Shown here piece after piece: positions 22,370-34,089 of a stretch of 64,000 nt of DNA (position 1 is its first letter; every line of letters begins with the position of its first letter). The stretch spans positions 17,498,931 through 17,562,930 of the forward strand of contig CAIIXF020000003.1 in NCBI GenBank assembly GCA_903813345.2, read 5' to 3'. Below the pieces are notes generated by a model. It worked only from the letters and a program-made list of their open reading frames with translations, ran no database searches and was not told the DNA's origin. A program made the position numbers and the translations under genes. Source of the DNA: Owenia fusiformis (Eukaryota > Annelida > Polychaeta > Sabellida > Oweniidae).

Positions 22370-24715
22370 AACTTGTGTTGCACATGTAATGCCATAAACA
22401 TTCTTTAACATGTATTGTAAAGAGTTAAACATGCTTTAAAATGTATTGTGATGATTAAACATTCTTTAACATGGCTTGTAGCGAGTTAAACATTCTTTAA
22501 AATGTATTGTAATGAGTTGAATGCTCTTTAACATGTATTGTAATAAGTTAAACATTCTTAAACATGTATTGTACAAGTACTGTAATGAGTTGAATGTTCT
22601 TTAACATGTATTGTAATGAGTTAAACATTCTTTAATATGTATTGTACAAGTACTGTAATGAGTTGAACGTTCTTTAACATGTATTGTAATGAGTTAAACA
22701 TTCTTTAATATGTATTGTACATATACTGTAATGAGTTGAACATCCTTTAACATGTATTGTACATGTACTGTAATGAGTTGAACATTCTTTAACATGTATT
22801 GTAATGAGTTAAACGTTCTTTAACATGGCTTGCAGCGAGTTAAACATTCTTTAACATGTATTGTAATGAGTTGAACGCTCTTTAACATGTATTGTAATGA
22901 GTTAAACATTCTTTAATATGTTTTGTACATATACTGTAATGAGTTGAACATTCTTTAACATGTATTGTAATGAGTTAAACATTCTTTAATATGTATTGTA
23001 CAAGTACTGTAATGAGTTGAACGTTCTTTAACATGTATTGTAATGAGTTAAACATTCTTTAACATGTATTGTACATGTACTGTAATGAGTTGAACATTCT
23101 TTAACATGTATTGTACATGTACTGTGATGAGTTGAATGTTCTTTAACATGTATTTTACATGTACTGTAATGAATTGAACGTTCTTTAACATATATTGTAC
23201 ATGTACTGTAATAAGTTGAACATTCTTTAACATGTATTGTACATGTACTGTAATGAGTTGAATGTTCTTTAACATGTATTGTACATGTACTGTAATGAGT
23301 TGAACATTCTTTAACATGTATTGTAATGAGTTAAACGTTCTTTAACATGTATTGTACATGTACTGTAATAAGTTGAACATTCTTTAACATGTATTGTACA
23401 TGTACTGTAATGAGTTGAATGTTCTTTAACATGTATTGTACATGTACTGTAATGAGTTGAACATTCTTTAACATGTATTGTACATGTACTGTAATGAGTT
23501 AAACATTCTTTAACATGGCTTGCAGCGAGTTAAACATTCTTTAAAATGTATTGTAATGAGTTGAACGCTCTTTAACATGTATTGTAATGAGTTAAACATT
23601 CTTTAATATGTATTGTACAAGTACTGTAATGAGTTGAACGTTCTTTAACATGTATTGTAATGAGTTAAACATTCTTTAATATGTATTGTACATGTACTGT
23701 AATGAGTTGAACATTCTTTAATATGTATTGTACAAGTACTGTAATGAGTTGAATGTTCTTTAACATGTATTGTAATGAGTTAAACATTCTTTAACATATA
23801 TTGTACATAAACTATAATGAGATGAACATTCTTTAACATGTATTGTACATGTGCTGTAATGAGTTAAACATTCTTTAACATGTATTGTACATGAACTGTA
23901 ATGAGTTGAATGTTCTTTAAAATGTATTGTAATGAGTTAAACATTCTTTAACATATATTGTAATGAGTTAAACATTCTTTAATATGTATTGTACATATAC
24001 TGTAATGAGTTGAACATTCTTTAACATGTATTGTACAAGTACTGTAATGAGTTGAACGTTCTTTAACATGTATTGTAATGAGTTAAACATTCTTTAATAT
24101 GTATTGTACATGTACTGTAATGAGTTGAACATTCTTTAAAATGTATTGTACAAGTACTGTAATGAGTTGAACGTTCTTTAACATGTATTGTACATGTACT
24201 GTAATGAGTTGAATGTTCTTTAACATGTATTGTACATGTACTGTAATGAGTTGAACATTCTTTAACATGTATTGTAATGAGTTAAACATTCTTTAACATG
24301 TATTGTACATGTACTGTAATGAGTTGAACATTCTTTAAAATGTATTGTACAAGTACTGTAATGAGTTGAACGTTCTTTAACATGTATTGTAATGAGTTAA
24401 ACATTCTTTAATATGTATTGTACATGTACTGTAATGAGTTGAACATTCTTTAAAATGTATTGTACAAGTACTGTAATGAGTTGAACGTTCTTTAACATGT
24501 ATTGTAATGAGTTAAACATTCTTTAATATGTATTGTACATATACTGTAATGAGTTGAACATTCTTTAACATGTATTGTACATGTGCTGTAATGAGTTAAA
24601 CATTCTTTAACATGGCTTGCAGCGAGTTAAACATTCTGTAACATGTATTGTAATGAGTTGAACGCTCTTTAACATGTATTGTAATGAGTTAAACATTCCT
24701 TAACATTTTTGTAAT
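22370..24715 (+). repeat. 2.3-kb minisatellite with interleaved 31-bp and 42-bp monomers
   Basis: The short monomer is GTTAAACATTCTTTAACATG plus TATTGTAATGA (31 bp). The long monomer has the same frame with an extra 11 bp, ACATGTACTGT, inside TATTGT|AATGA (42 bp), creating the palindrome GTACATGTAC. A third variant uses ATGGCTTGCAGCGAG. Because 42 is a multiple of 3, runs of long monomers give repetitive open frames (for example 23048-23317 and 24083-24289, minus strand). These are artefacts of the array, not genes. Confidence 0.9.
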
Positions 24716-26109
24716 GACTAAAATATGAACATAATTGTGATTTTGGGATTGTGATATTGATTCTTGAATGATGGAGGGGATGTGATATTGGGGTTTGTTT
24801 TAAACTGGTTGTCCTCTTAGATGTTTTTGTCTTGCTGTATGTTGTCATGCTCTTTGAATTTTGCCTTTCGGACATGTCCTCCATCTTTGAAAATTGTAGT
24901 TCAATCTAGTGAACATAGTGTATCAGAGTCACTGACTCGGTAAAGCTGACCTAATATTATTGTGTTTACATGAGATATTTGTGTATGATGTTCAGTATAC
25001 TTCTCACAGAAATTAACATTTTGTTTAATCAATGTCAAGATGGTATGTGTAAGTTAAAAGAATGAGTTACATTTACCACAAGTCTCAATATAATGTTATA
25101 TTAATTATATCATCAATCACATCATATGCACCAAAAAACATTTATGTATAATGTACTTTATCCTTGCTCAAAAAAATAATTAAATGTTCAGACATTCCGA
25201 GGGGAAGAGATATCATTTTATCAAATTAACAGAGTACAACTTGACACGGATGTTGGTTTAATTTCACAGTTGTTGTTTGATTTTAGTGTTATTCATGTAA
25301 TTCTGTATTTGCACAGAAGTATACGCTTTATATATGAGCCTCGACGCAGGAAAAACGATCATATCACAAAAATTAAAATTGTGCTACAGAGCCAAAAATG
25401 TACCCAAGATTGTGCCCAAGATTAAAAGAAAATGTGCTAAATTCAAATCTGTCTTGTTGGTCTATATCTGCAAGGAAAAATTGTTAAGACATAAGCCATG
25501 GCTCAATCGAAAGGTCTCTGTGCTTTTTAGGATAAATAAAAAATCAAAATTTTGTGATAAAAACGTCAGACCCCTTTTACTGTGCCCTGGCTCATGTAAT
25601 GTTCAATTCACGATTTTATAGCAAAACATCTAGAAGAGAAATTCAAAGTCATCAATAATTAACACTCAGAGAAGATCATCCGTGACAAAACACGTTCCAA
25701 ATAAATGATTCTAATTATTCCCCGTCCCCAAGGAAATAATTTAATAAAGGAGAAGCTCTCGATTCATCAAGGTACAAATAACTATGAGCACAACTCCAAA
25801 TATAATTCTCTAAAATGCAATTGCATTTGTTAATCTAAATGCCTACAGTTTTTGGATTAAAGAACATTTTCATTATTTTTAATACAGGCAAATCAGAATT
25901 TCACAGTTTTCGGATTGAAATATATTTTCGTTAGTTTTACCTCAGGAAAATCAGAATAGAATTGCACATGTTATCTATTAAGACAAATATTCCCTTTCTG
26001 AAATAATATAATAATGGCATCATGCAACCAACTTATCCGTGAATCAAATATCCCAAATGGCCAAACTGGCCATGGAATTTCTCATTGTGAAACAATGGAG
26101 AACAAGGCA
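24716..26109. other. No confident gene
   Basis: A 95-codon frame at 25334-25621 (+) is rich in K/R and shows no domain. The rest is AT-rich. Confidence 0.35.
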
Positions 26110-27377
26110 CAGGACGTGAACGAGATCACACCATCAAATAGGTGTAGAACTTGATATCCCCTATCATGTGTGCGAATTTGAAGGAAATCCAATAAGCGTT
26201 TTTTTATAAAATGGTGATGACAAGATTTATCAAAAAAAACTTCAAAATGGCCACCAGAAAACAACATGGCCACCCAAAAGTTAATCAGCTCTAGTTCTTG
26301 ATATCCTCTATCATGTGTGGGAATTTGGAGCAAATCTGATGAGGGGTTTTCTTGAAATGGCGATGAGAAGATTTATCGAAAAACCTTCAAAATGGCCACC
26401 AGAAAACAAAATGGCCACCCAAAATTTAATAAGTTCTAGAACTTGATATCCCCTATCATGTACAAGAAATCCGATGAGCAGTTTTCCTGAAATGGCAATG
26501 ACAAGATTTTTCGAAAAACCTTAAAAATGGCCACCAGAAAACAAGATGGCCGCCCAAAAGATAATCAGCTCTAGTACTTGATATCCTCTATCATCAGTGC
26601 GAATTTGAAGGAAATCCGATGAGCGGTTTTCCTAAATTGGCGATGACAAGATTTTTTCAAAAAACTTCAAATGGCCACCAGAAAACAAGATGGCTGCCAC
26701 AAAGTTAATCAGCTCTAGTACTTGATATCCTCTATCATGTGTGTAAATTTGAAGGAAATCCGATGAGCGGTTTTCCTGAAACGGCGATGACAAGATTTTT
26801 CAAAAAACCTTCAAAATGGCCACCAGAAAACAAGATGGCCGCCTAAAAGTTAATCAGCTCTAGTACTTGATATCCTCTATCATTTGTGTAAATTTGAAGG
26901 AAATCCGATGAGCGGTTTTCCTGAAATGGCGATGACAAGATTTTTCGAAAAACCTTCAAAATGGCCACCAGAAAACAAGATGGCCGCCCAAAAGTTAATC
27001 AGCTCTAGTACTTGATATCCTCTATCATGTGTGTAAATTTGAAGGAAATCCGATGAGCGGATTTTCTGAAATGGCGATGACAAGATTTTTCGAAAAATCT
27101 TTAAAATGGCTGCCAGAAAACAAGATGGCCGCCCAAAAGTTAATCAGCTCTAGTACTTGATATCCTCTATCATTTGTGTAAATTTGAAGGAAATCCAATG
27201 AGCGGTTTTCCTGAAATGGCGATGACAAGATTTTTCGAAAAACCTTCAAAATGGACGCCAGAAAACAAGATGGCCACCCAAAAGTTAATCAGCTCTAGTA
27301 CTTCATATGCTCTATCATCTCTGCCAATTTGGAGAAAATCTGATGAGCAGTTTTCCTTAAACGGCGATGACAAAAAG
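26110..27377 (+). repeat. ~145-bp tandem array, about nine copies
   Basis: Each unit holds CTAGTACTTGATATCCTCTA, AATTTGAAGGAAATCCGATG, AGCGGTTTTCCTGAAATGGC, GATGACAAGATTTTTCGAAA and AAATGGCCACCAGAAAACAA. Copies start near 26144, 26290, 26436, 26571, 26715, 26860, 27006, 27152 and 27296, and spacing is near 146 bp over the right half. Minus-strand frames repeating RGYQVLELINFWAAILFSG come from the array. Confidence 0.85.
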
Positions 27378-27493
27378 CGGGACGATCACGATCACGACCA
27401 CGACCACGATCACGATCACGACCACGATCACGACCACGATCACGACCACGATCACGACTAGCATGACGACTATATCCCACCGATGGTGTGATA
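27378..27493 (+). repeat. CGATCACGACCA microsatellite with terminal hairpin
   Basis: 27381-27456 is a (GATCAC/GACCAC)n tract, which would read as alternating Asp-His on the plus strand and Arg-Asp/Arg-Gly on the minus strand. It is followed by CTATATCCCACCGATGGTGTGATAA-type sequence (27471-27494), comparable to the TATATCCC...GGGATA ends of the GGAC repeat family, so the array and the microsatellite probably form one composite repeat. Confidence 0.6.
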
Positions 27494-30400
27494 AAAAAAG
27501 AATAAATTTTATTCAAAATAAAATCATGTAACAAAATTCAGAGACACTAGAAAATGTAGCATTTTATTCAAATTTCAAAACAGACAAAATGGAATCACCA
27601 TAATAACGGGAAAACCTTAAAAGCAATTTGGATAAGGAAACAGCAGCAAACATCAAAGACGTGAAAGCAGGATTTAACTGAGATAAATGGCACTCATCAC
27701 GGTAAGCCACTCAGCTTATTTCCTCACAAGATAGAGCTTTAATAAGATAAGTCAATTGTGTAGAGAAGTCCTACTAAATTAGACTTCAAACAATATGCCT
27801 CTCAACCAAAGGATTTTCGATCATGATGGAAACAAACTTGTTTATTTGATAAAATACTGTAAAAAGTCCCAAATTTTCAGGCATTTCTGTACAATTTAGA
27901 GTGTCCATTTCAAACATGTTTACTCTTATCCTTGCGATTTCCCCGCTTTTTATGTTATTTTGAAAATTAAACCATGACCGCTGAGACATTCTTGAATGGT
28001 TCAATGTTAGTAAGATTTAGATATATAATAGTGCATCTTGCCCCGGCCTAATTGACTTTGCATGATCATTCATTGTCTCTGGAACATGAATGTCGCTGTG
28101 GCACTAGACAATAAGGGAGATGTTAAATAAGCAACTCGGCATAGACCCAAGGGAAAATAACCTTGAATATCAATCGCACAGACAAGTATATTAAGTAAGA
28201 ATATGATCGAAATTAATCTGGACAAGGTGGACAAAACTTTGCCATTCATTGTCCGCAGGGATACAGTTTCTTACAAATTACTATGAATTATGTATCATGA
28301 AGATAGAATTCCTGTAAAATCACACTAAAACCAACAATCCATGTTCCCTTTCAAGCTATGAACAAAAATATCACAGTTATTAAAAATATCCAGTCTAAAT
28401 CTTAGTGTTGAAGTTAAAACTCACCATTAGCTCATGTATTAATAAAGCTGTAAAAACATCAAAATTAAACTTAAAAAAGAAACAAGTAGAATTTAAACCA
28501 AACAGAATGACTGAATGATGGGTGACTTGTCGTTGCAATCAGATATCTAAAGATCCAATTTTGAAAATCAGAAATAATATAGACAATTCAAGATGCACCT
28601 TTGAAACAAATTGATCAATCTGAGATCAATCTAAGGGTCAAATACATTTAATGGACAAACCAAATGTTACAGCTTAAAGCCAATGGCGGATATGGGCAAG
28701 GGCCTTAGGGGCTGTTTCTAAGAATTTTTTTGCCCCCCCCCCTCTCGATTTACAGATCCGCTCCTGAAAGTTTAATACAAAATGGGTAAATTGGGAAAGA
28801 TTAAGAAATCAGGCCAATTTGTACCATATTTGAAATGGAGTTGCATTTTTCAAAATATTCAGCCAAATATGGTATATATATGGCAACTAAGAGTTCTAGA
28901 ATCCCTCATAGAATCTGTTTCCAATGATAATTGTTTGGTGCAATCTGATAATTTATGAGAAATCCAATTAGTGAATAAAGTCCCAGAATGTTATTTAATT
29001 ATGAAAAATAGGAGCATTTTGCACACTTTCTAGCAATTTTGTCAAAAAAAGATTAAGGAGGATTTCAGAAGGGGTGGAAACATCGCAACCCCTGGCAATG
29101 GCAGTTGAAATAAACAACACTGTTCAGAATTGCAAGAAAATCTGAATATCATTTATTCAGATATAGCTTGGAGATAAACTATAATGATGACTAATGTAGG
29201 GCTTATATGTTTTTAAGTATGGCTTATGATCAATTTGAAGAATACAAATAATTAGTGAGCTTTGCCTTGTAAAAACACTCAAGAACAATATATTTTCATT
29301 TTTCACAAACTATTGAATAACTTACATATTACTAAATTTATCATGACCTCCCCTAACAAATAAACAAACATCCAATAATTACATGTATATACAGGGGCCT
29401 TGTAACCCAGATGCAAATCTGCCTATACTTTTTGGAGATAAAGCCAATAACAGGAAAGTATGATACATCATTTTTATGGCATATTTGTTATGTTTGTTTC
29501 CATATTATAATTACAAGTAAAAATAACAAAATAGGCACACGACTCAGAGTATACTGTGCTGGAAAACCATTTCTACATTTATGATTCTTTTAGGGGTTTT
29601 GGGGGATTTATCATTTTCAAGTTCTTATTTTTGAATTAATACAAAATAACTGAAAAAATATTAAAAATACAAATGATCATTAAGAACCAATTTGAATAAA
29701 AGCAAGCACAAAGTATCTATTAAACATCCATTAATAGTAATGATCCTGAAAGAGTCATATAAAATCGTTAGGTACAGAAATAAAATCTATGAAAATCTCC
29801 CAACAGATCGTGTTAACATGAAAGGATTTTGCTCTTAGGATGAACCACTCAAAGTGAGCCTTTATTTGATTAAACACAAATATTTTTCAAACGTGTTTAT
29901 TGCAAATGAGTTGTTGAAGCAATCAAGTCATTAGTAATGACACTAACAAGCTCTTCTACCATATTCACGAGTTTTAACTCCTAACAATTTACCAGTTGGC
30001 GATTTATAGATTGGCTATATATAAACCATAGACTTTCTTGATCTGCCAAAAAACTGGAATCTCATTTATCAATTTACATGTAATTCAATATTATAAATTG
30101 TATCTTATTGGTATGTGTTTCATAATCATTACCCACAATGCAACATTCAATATGAGAAAACTGAAACCTCTTCTTCTAATTGGTTATTCATATCATGGGC
30201 TCTCAACATCTCTTGAAAGCCCATGTTCATGCCTATAAGTGAGTTGACTTATTCTATGCTTTAAACATATTCTAAAATTGATTTTTACAAAAATCACTGA
30301 AATGATCAAATCGAGGAGGCATGCCCATGTTCATTTTGAGTTTTTTGTATTAATAATCGGACTCAAAGAATGGAACTGGAATGAAACAGATTTGCAAAGA

Positions 30401-30640
30401 TATGAGTTTTCTAACATATTCCTATTTCTTCATGTCAATGTCATGGCACAAGGTAGCACATATCCTTCCATAGAAAGCCCGTGGTGTTAACTTATAATAA
30501 CTTATGGTTTAAAGATATCTGTAACTCGATTTAATACTTATAATCAACTTATATGAACTTTATGGTCTCACTCTGGCAATAAATAGTGAAACATAAGATC
30601 TTATTCAACAGAAGAAAGACTTTTAACCTTCAAATAGGTA
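27494..30640. other. 3.1 kb with no recognisable feature
   Basis: No ORF above 75 codons with domain character, no repeat ends and no tandem structure. A C-run lies at 28733-28742. Confidence 0.4.
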
Positions 30641-30644
30641 AAAG

Positions 30645-31240
30645 CAATATAGATTAGAAATAGGCACATAATGACAGCAGAGGGAAGAAATAGAAATGTA
30701 AGAAATAGGCATATTACGTCAACCAATGGAGAGGCTAGAAATATAGAAATGTAGGAAATAGGCATATTACGTCAACCAATAGAGGCAAGAAATAGAAATG
30801 TAAGAAATAGGCATATTACATCAACCAATGGAGAGGCTAGAAATAGAAATATTAGAAATAGGCATATTACGTCAACCAATGGAGAGGCTAGAAATAGAAA
30901 TGTAAGAAATATGCATATTACATCAACCAATGGAGAGGCTAGAAATAGAAATATTAGAAATAGGCATATTACGTCAACCAATGGAGAGGCTAGAAATAGA
31001 AATGTAAGAAATATGCATATTACATCAACCAATGGAGAGGCTAGAAATAGAAATATTAGAAATAGGCATATTACGTCAACCAATGGAGAGGCTAGAAATA
31101 GAAATGTAAGAAATAGGCATATTTTCGTCAACCAATAGAGAGCCTAGAAATAGAAATGTAAGAAATAGGCATATTACATCAACCAATTGAGAGGCTAGAA
31201 ATAGAAATGTAAGAAATAGGCATATTATAACAGAGGCCGT
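30645..31240 (+). repeat. 51-bp minisatellite, about eleven copies
   Basis: The unit is GGCATATTACGTCAACCAAT, GGAGAGGCTAGAAATAGAAA and TGTAAGAAATA. As 51 is 17 codons, all frames without stops stay open through several units. This explains the 119-codon minus-strand frame at 30772-31131 (repeating ICLFLIFLFLASPLVDV) and the plus-strand ITSTNGEARNRNVRNRH repeat. I do not call either a protein. Two alternating sub-variants (TGTAAG/TATTAG, ATAGG/ATATG) suggest a two-unit higher-order repeat. A stray unit-like AAATAGACATATTACGG occurs at 33079, beyond the inserted element. Confidence 0.85.
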
Positions 31241-31346
31241 ATATGTGGCATAACACACATGTATATACATTTTATGAGACACACAAAAATAGGCATATTT
31301 CCACAAAGCCATCCAATGGGTATACTAGTATCATGCCATAGGCAAC

Positions 31347-33075
31347 AAGGCATTAACATGACAAAATGTCACCACCTAGTTGCTCACAATATTATGAGTT
31401 CAAACTTAAGTCAGATTTGAATTTCTGATAACTTGTAAAGTCAAATTTGAACTTCTGAAAAGATGAAGATGATTTTGAAAAAAAAATTTGGTCAATTTGA
31501 AGCAAGTTGAAAAAAGACCTTTTTGACCTTTTTTGACCTTGAGAAGGTCATTAAAGGTCAAATGTCAAATCTAAAGTCAGATTTGAATTTCTGAGAACAT
31601 GTAGATGATTTTGAAAAAAAAAATTAGTCAATTTGAAGCAAGTTGAAAAAAGACCTTTTTGACCTTTTTTTTGACCTTGAGAAGGTCATTGAAGGTCAAA
31701 TGTCAAATCTAAAGTCATATTTGAATTTCTGAGAACATGTAGATGATTTTGAAAAAAAATTTAGTCAATTTGAAGCAAGATGAAAAAATACCTTTTTTGA
31801 CATTGAGAAGGTCATTGAAGGTCAAATGTCAAATCTAAAGTCAGATTTGAATTTCTGAGAACATGTAGATGATTTTGAAAAAAAAATTTAGTCAATTTGA
31901 AGCAAGTTGAAAAAAGACCTTTTTGACCTTTTTTGACTTTGAGAAGGTCATTGAAGGTCAAATGTCAAATCTTAAGTCAAATCTAAAGTCAGATTTGAAT
32001 TTCTGAGAACACGTAGATGATTTTGAAAAAATTTTTTAGTCAATTTGAAGCAAGTTGAAAACAGACCTTTTTGACCTTTTTTGACCTTGAGAAGGTCATT
32101 GAAGGTCAAATGTCAAATCTTAAGTCAAATCTTAAGTCAGATTTGAATTTCTGGGAACACGTAGATGATTTTGAAAAAAAAATTTAGTCAATTTGAAGCA
32201 AGTTGAAAACAGACCTTTTTGACCCTTTTTGACCTTGAGAAGGTCATTGAAGGTCAAATGTCAAATCTAAAGTCAGATTTGAATTTCTGAGAACATGTAG
32301 ATGATTTTGAAAAAAAAATTTAGTCAATTTGAAGCAAGTTGAAAACAGACCTTTTTGACCTTTTTTGACCTTGAGAAGGTCATTGAAGGTCAAATGTCAA
32401 ATCTTAAGTCAGATTTGAATTTCTGAGAACACGTAGATGATTTTGAAAAAAAAATTTAGTCAATTTGAAGCAAGTTGAAAACAGACCTTTTTGACCTTTT
32501 TTGACCTTGAGAAGGTCATTGAAGGTCAAATGTCAAATCTAAAGTCAGATTTGAAGGTCAAATGTCAAATCTAAAGTCAGATTTGAATTTCTGAGAACAT
32601 GTAGATGATTTTGAAAAAACATTTAGTCAATGTGAAGCAAGTTGAGAAAAGACCTTTTTGACCTTGAGAAGGTCATTGAAGGTCAAATGTCAAATCTAAA
32701 GTCAGATTTGAACTTCTGAGAACATGTAGATGATTTAGAAAAAAATTGAAGTCAGTCTAAACAGTATTTGTTAAGTTATAGGAAGTTGTAAGAAATTGTT
32801 ACAGACGCCGGACGCCAACCGCCGGACGCCAACCGCCGGACGCCAACCACCAACCGCCGGACGCCAACCGCCGTCGCAAAAAAACGGAGACCATAACAAT
32901 ATGTCACCACTTTTGGTGGTGACATAAAAAACGGAGACCATAACAATATGTCACCACTTTTGGTGGTGACATAAAAAAAATGGAGACCATAACAATATGT
33001 CACCACTTTTGGTGGTGACATAAAAAAAAACGGAGACCATAACAATATGTCAGCACTTTTGGTGGTGACATAATA
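31347..33075 (+). mobile_element. Large Helentron/pearl-like element carrying a ~135-bp tandem array and repeated 3' ends
   Basis: The 5' end, CAAGGCATTAACATGACAAA and ATGTCACCACCTAG (31347-31380), is the family's 5' end. The 3' module, with TGTTACAGACGCC, CGCCGGACGCCAACC repeats, GGAGACCATAACAATATG and the hairpin GTCACCACTTTTGGTGGTGAC, closes it. Between them, 31385-32760 is a tandem array. The terminal ~52-bp hairpin module itself occurs four times in a row (32880-33072). Insertion near the right end of the 51-bp minisatellite is suggested by unit-like sequence on both sides. Confidence 0.65.
31385..32760 (+). repeat. ~135-bp tandem array inside the Helentron/pearl-like element
   Basis: Unit: CAGATTTGAATTTCTGAGAA, CATGTAGATGATTTTGAAAA, TTTAGTCAATTTGAAGCAAG, ACCTTTTTGACC-TTTTTTGACCTTGAGAAGG and TCATTGAAGGTCAAATGTCA. 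About ten copies with indels; some copies have an extra AAGTCAAATCT block. Short inverted pairs (GACCTT...AAGGTC) within each unit allow hairpins. Non-coding. Confidence 0.85.
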
Positions 33076-33950
33076 ATAAATAGACATATTACGGTACTTC
33101 CTTTCCCCAGAGTAGCACTCAATTACTGAACTAGCTTCTATAATACAACCTTCAATTTTCTATAGATAATCATTATAGATCAGTAAGCAATGATATATGA
33201 TATTTGAGATAAATCATGACATTGATATATGGCTTCAATATAAAGAATAAAGATTAGTAAGTTAATTTCTCTGAGAGAGTAATCAGTGCATGTCCTCTCT
33301 GGGGTGTAGTTCAATTTTTAGGATATCCCTATTTACTAATTTTCAAATTCTAAACTCGCATTGTCTAGCTTCAGAAATCTCTCTAAATCATTACCAGTGA
33401 TACTGTTTTCATATGAGCAGTAATGTATGTGGATGTTTTTGGTTCTATTGAATTCATTTAAGATAGTGAATATATACAGCATATTCTGTGAATTTATTCC
33501 ATGTTAATTTCCCCTTTGTGGCAGTTAGAGGGAGTATATTGCCACAAATACAGACAAAGTGAAGTAGAACCATTGTTAGTCTTATATTAAGCCTTATTCC
33601 TCCCACCCCTTCCCACTCTTTCCAACCTCCAAATCTCCACTTCACTTTCTTTTTTCTTGAACTTGACACAATATGGCTCTATTTTCCTGTGCTAAACAGG
33701 GCTCCAGACACCTCCCCTTCACATGGCTACACCCCCAAAATGCAATCTGATTTTCTTCACCGTCTCGGTGCCAAATTTCGGTGCTGTTTCGGCACCAAAT
33801 GGACTGACTAGTCCGGTGGCAAATTTTGGTGTAAAAGGTTTCAATGCTGGAACGGTGTCGAAACGGTGCCAGAACAGCGCCGAATTTTTCAATGCCGAAA
33901 AGGTGCCGAATTATATTGGCTGTGTATACTATACCTACTTTAATTAGCCC
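33076..33950. other. No gene seen; GGTGCC-rich block at 33760-33915
   Basis: 33763-33915 repeats TCGGTGCCAAATTTCGGTGC / GGTGCCGAA-like words, a degenerate low-order repeat that keeps a 74-codon frame open. No domain. Confidence 0.4.
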
Positions 33951-34087
33951 GGGGTCATTAACAGAAACCTTGTAAAGTTACGAATTCATGAATCAATTGT
34001 TGTTACCATGGATATAATGATGTCACAGTAAGGGAACAATGGACTTTACGAATTTTTAACTTTACGAAGTTTCTGTTAATGGCCCCC
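33951..34087. mobile_element. ~137-bp foldback MITE
   Basis: GGGGTCATTAACAGAAACCT at the left and AGTTTCTGTTAATGGCCCC at the right are inverted, with AAAGTTACGAATTC / GAATTTTTAACTTT continuing the pairing. It abuts the 103-bp tandem array. Confidence 0.6.
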
Positions 34088-34089
34088 TG

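Noticed and set aside
23048-24289. Minus-strand frames repeating a 14-residue MLKNVQLITVHVQY unit
   Set aside because: They are translations of runs of the 42-bp minisatellite monomer and are broken wherever 31-bp monomers occur; there is no independent evidence of coding.
22370-24715. CRISPR-like repeat array
   Set aside because: There are no unique spacers; monomers are contiguous variants of one sequence in a eukaryotic context.
27174-27534. Asp-His (plus) and Arg-Asp (minus) repeat proteins
   Set aside because: Generated by a GATCAC/GACCAC microsatellite at the end of the 145-bp array; the frames begin inside the array.
30772-31131. 119-codon hydrophobic repeat protein on the minus strand
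   Set aside because: Exact product of a 51-bp non-coding minisatellite that also stays open on the opposite strand.
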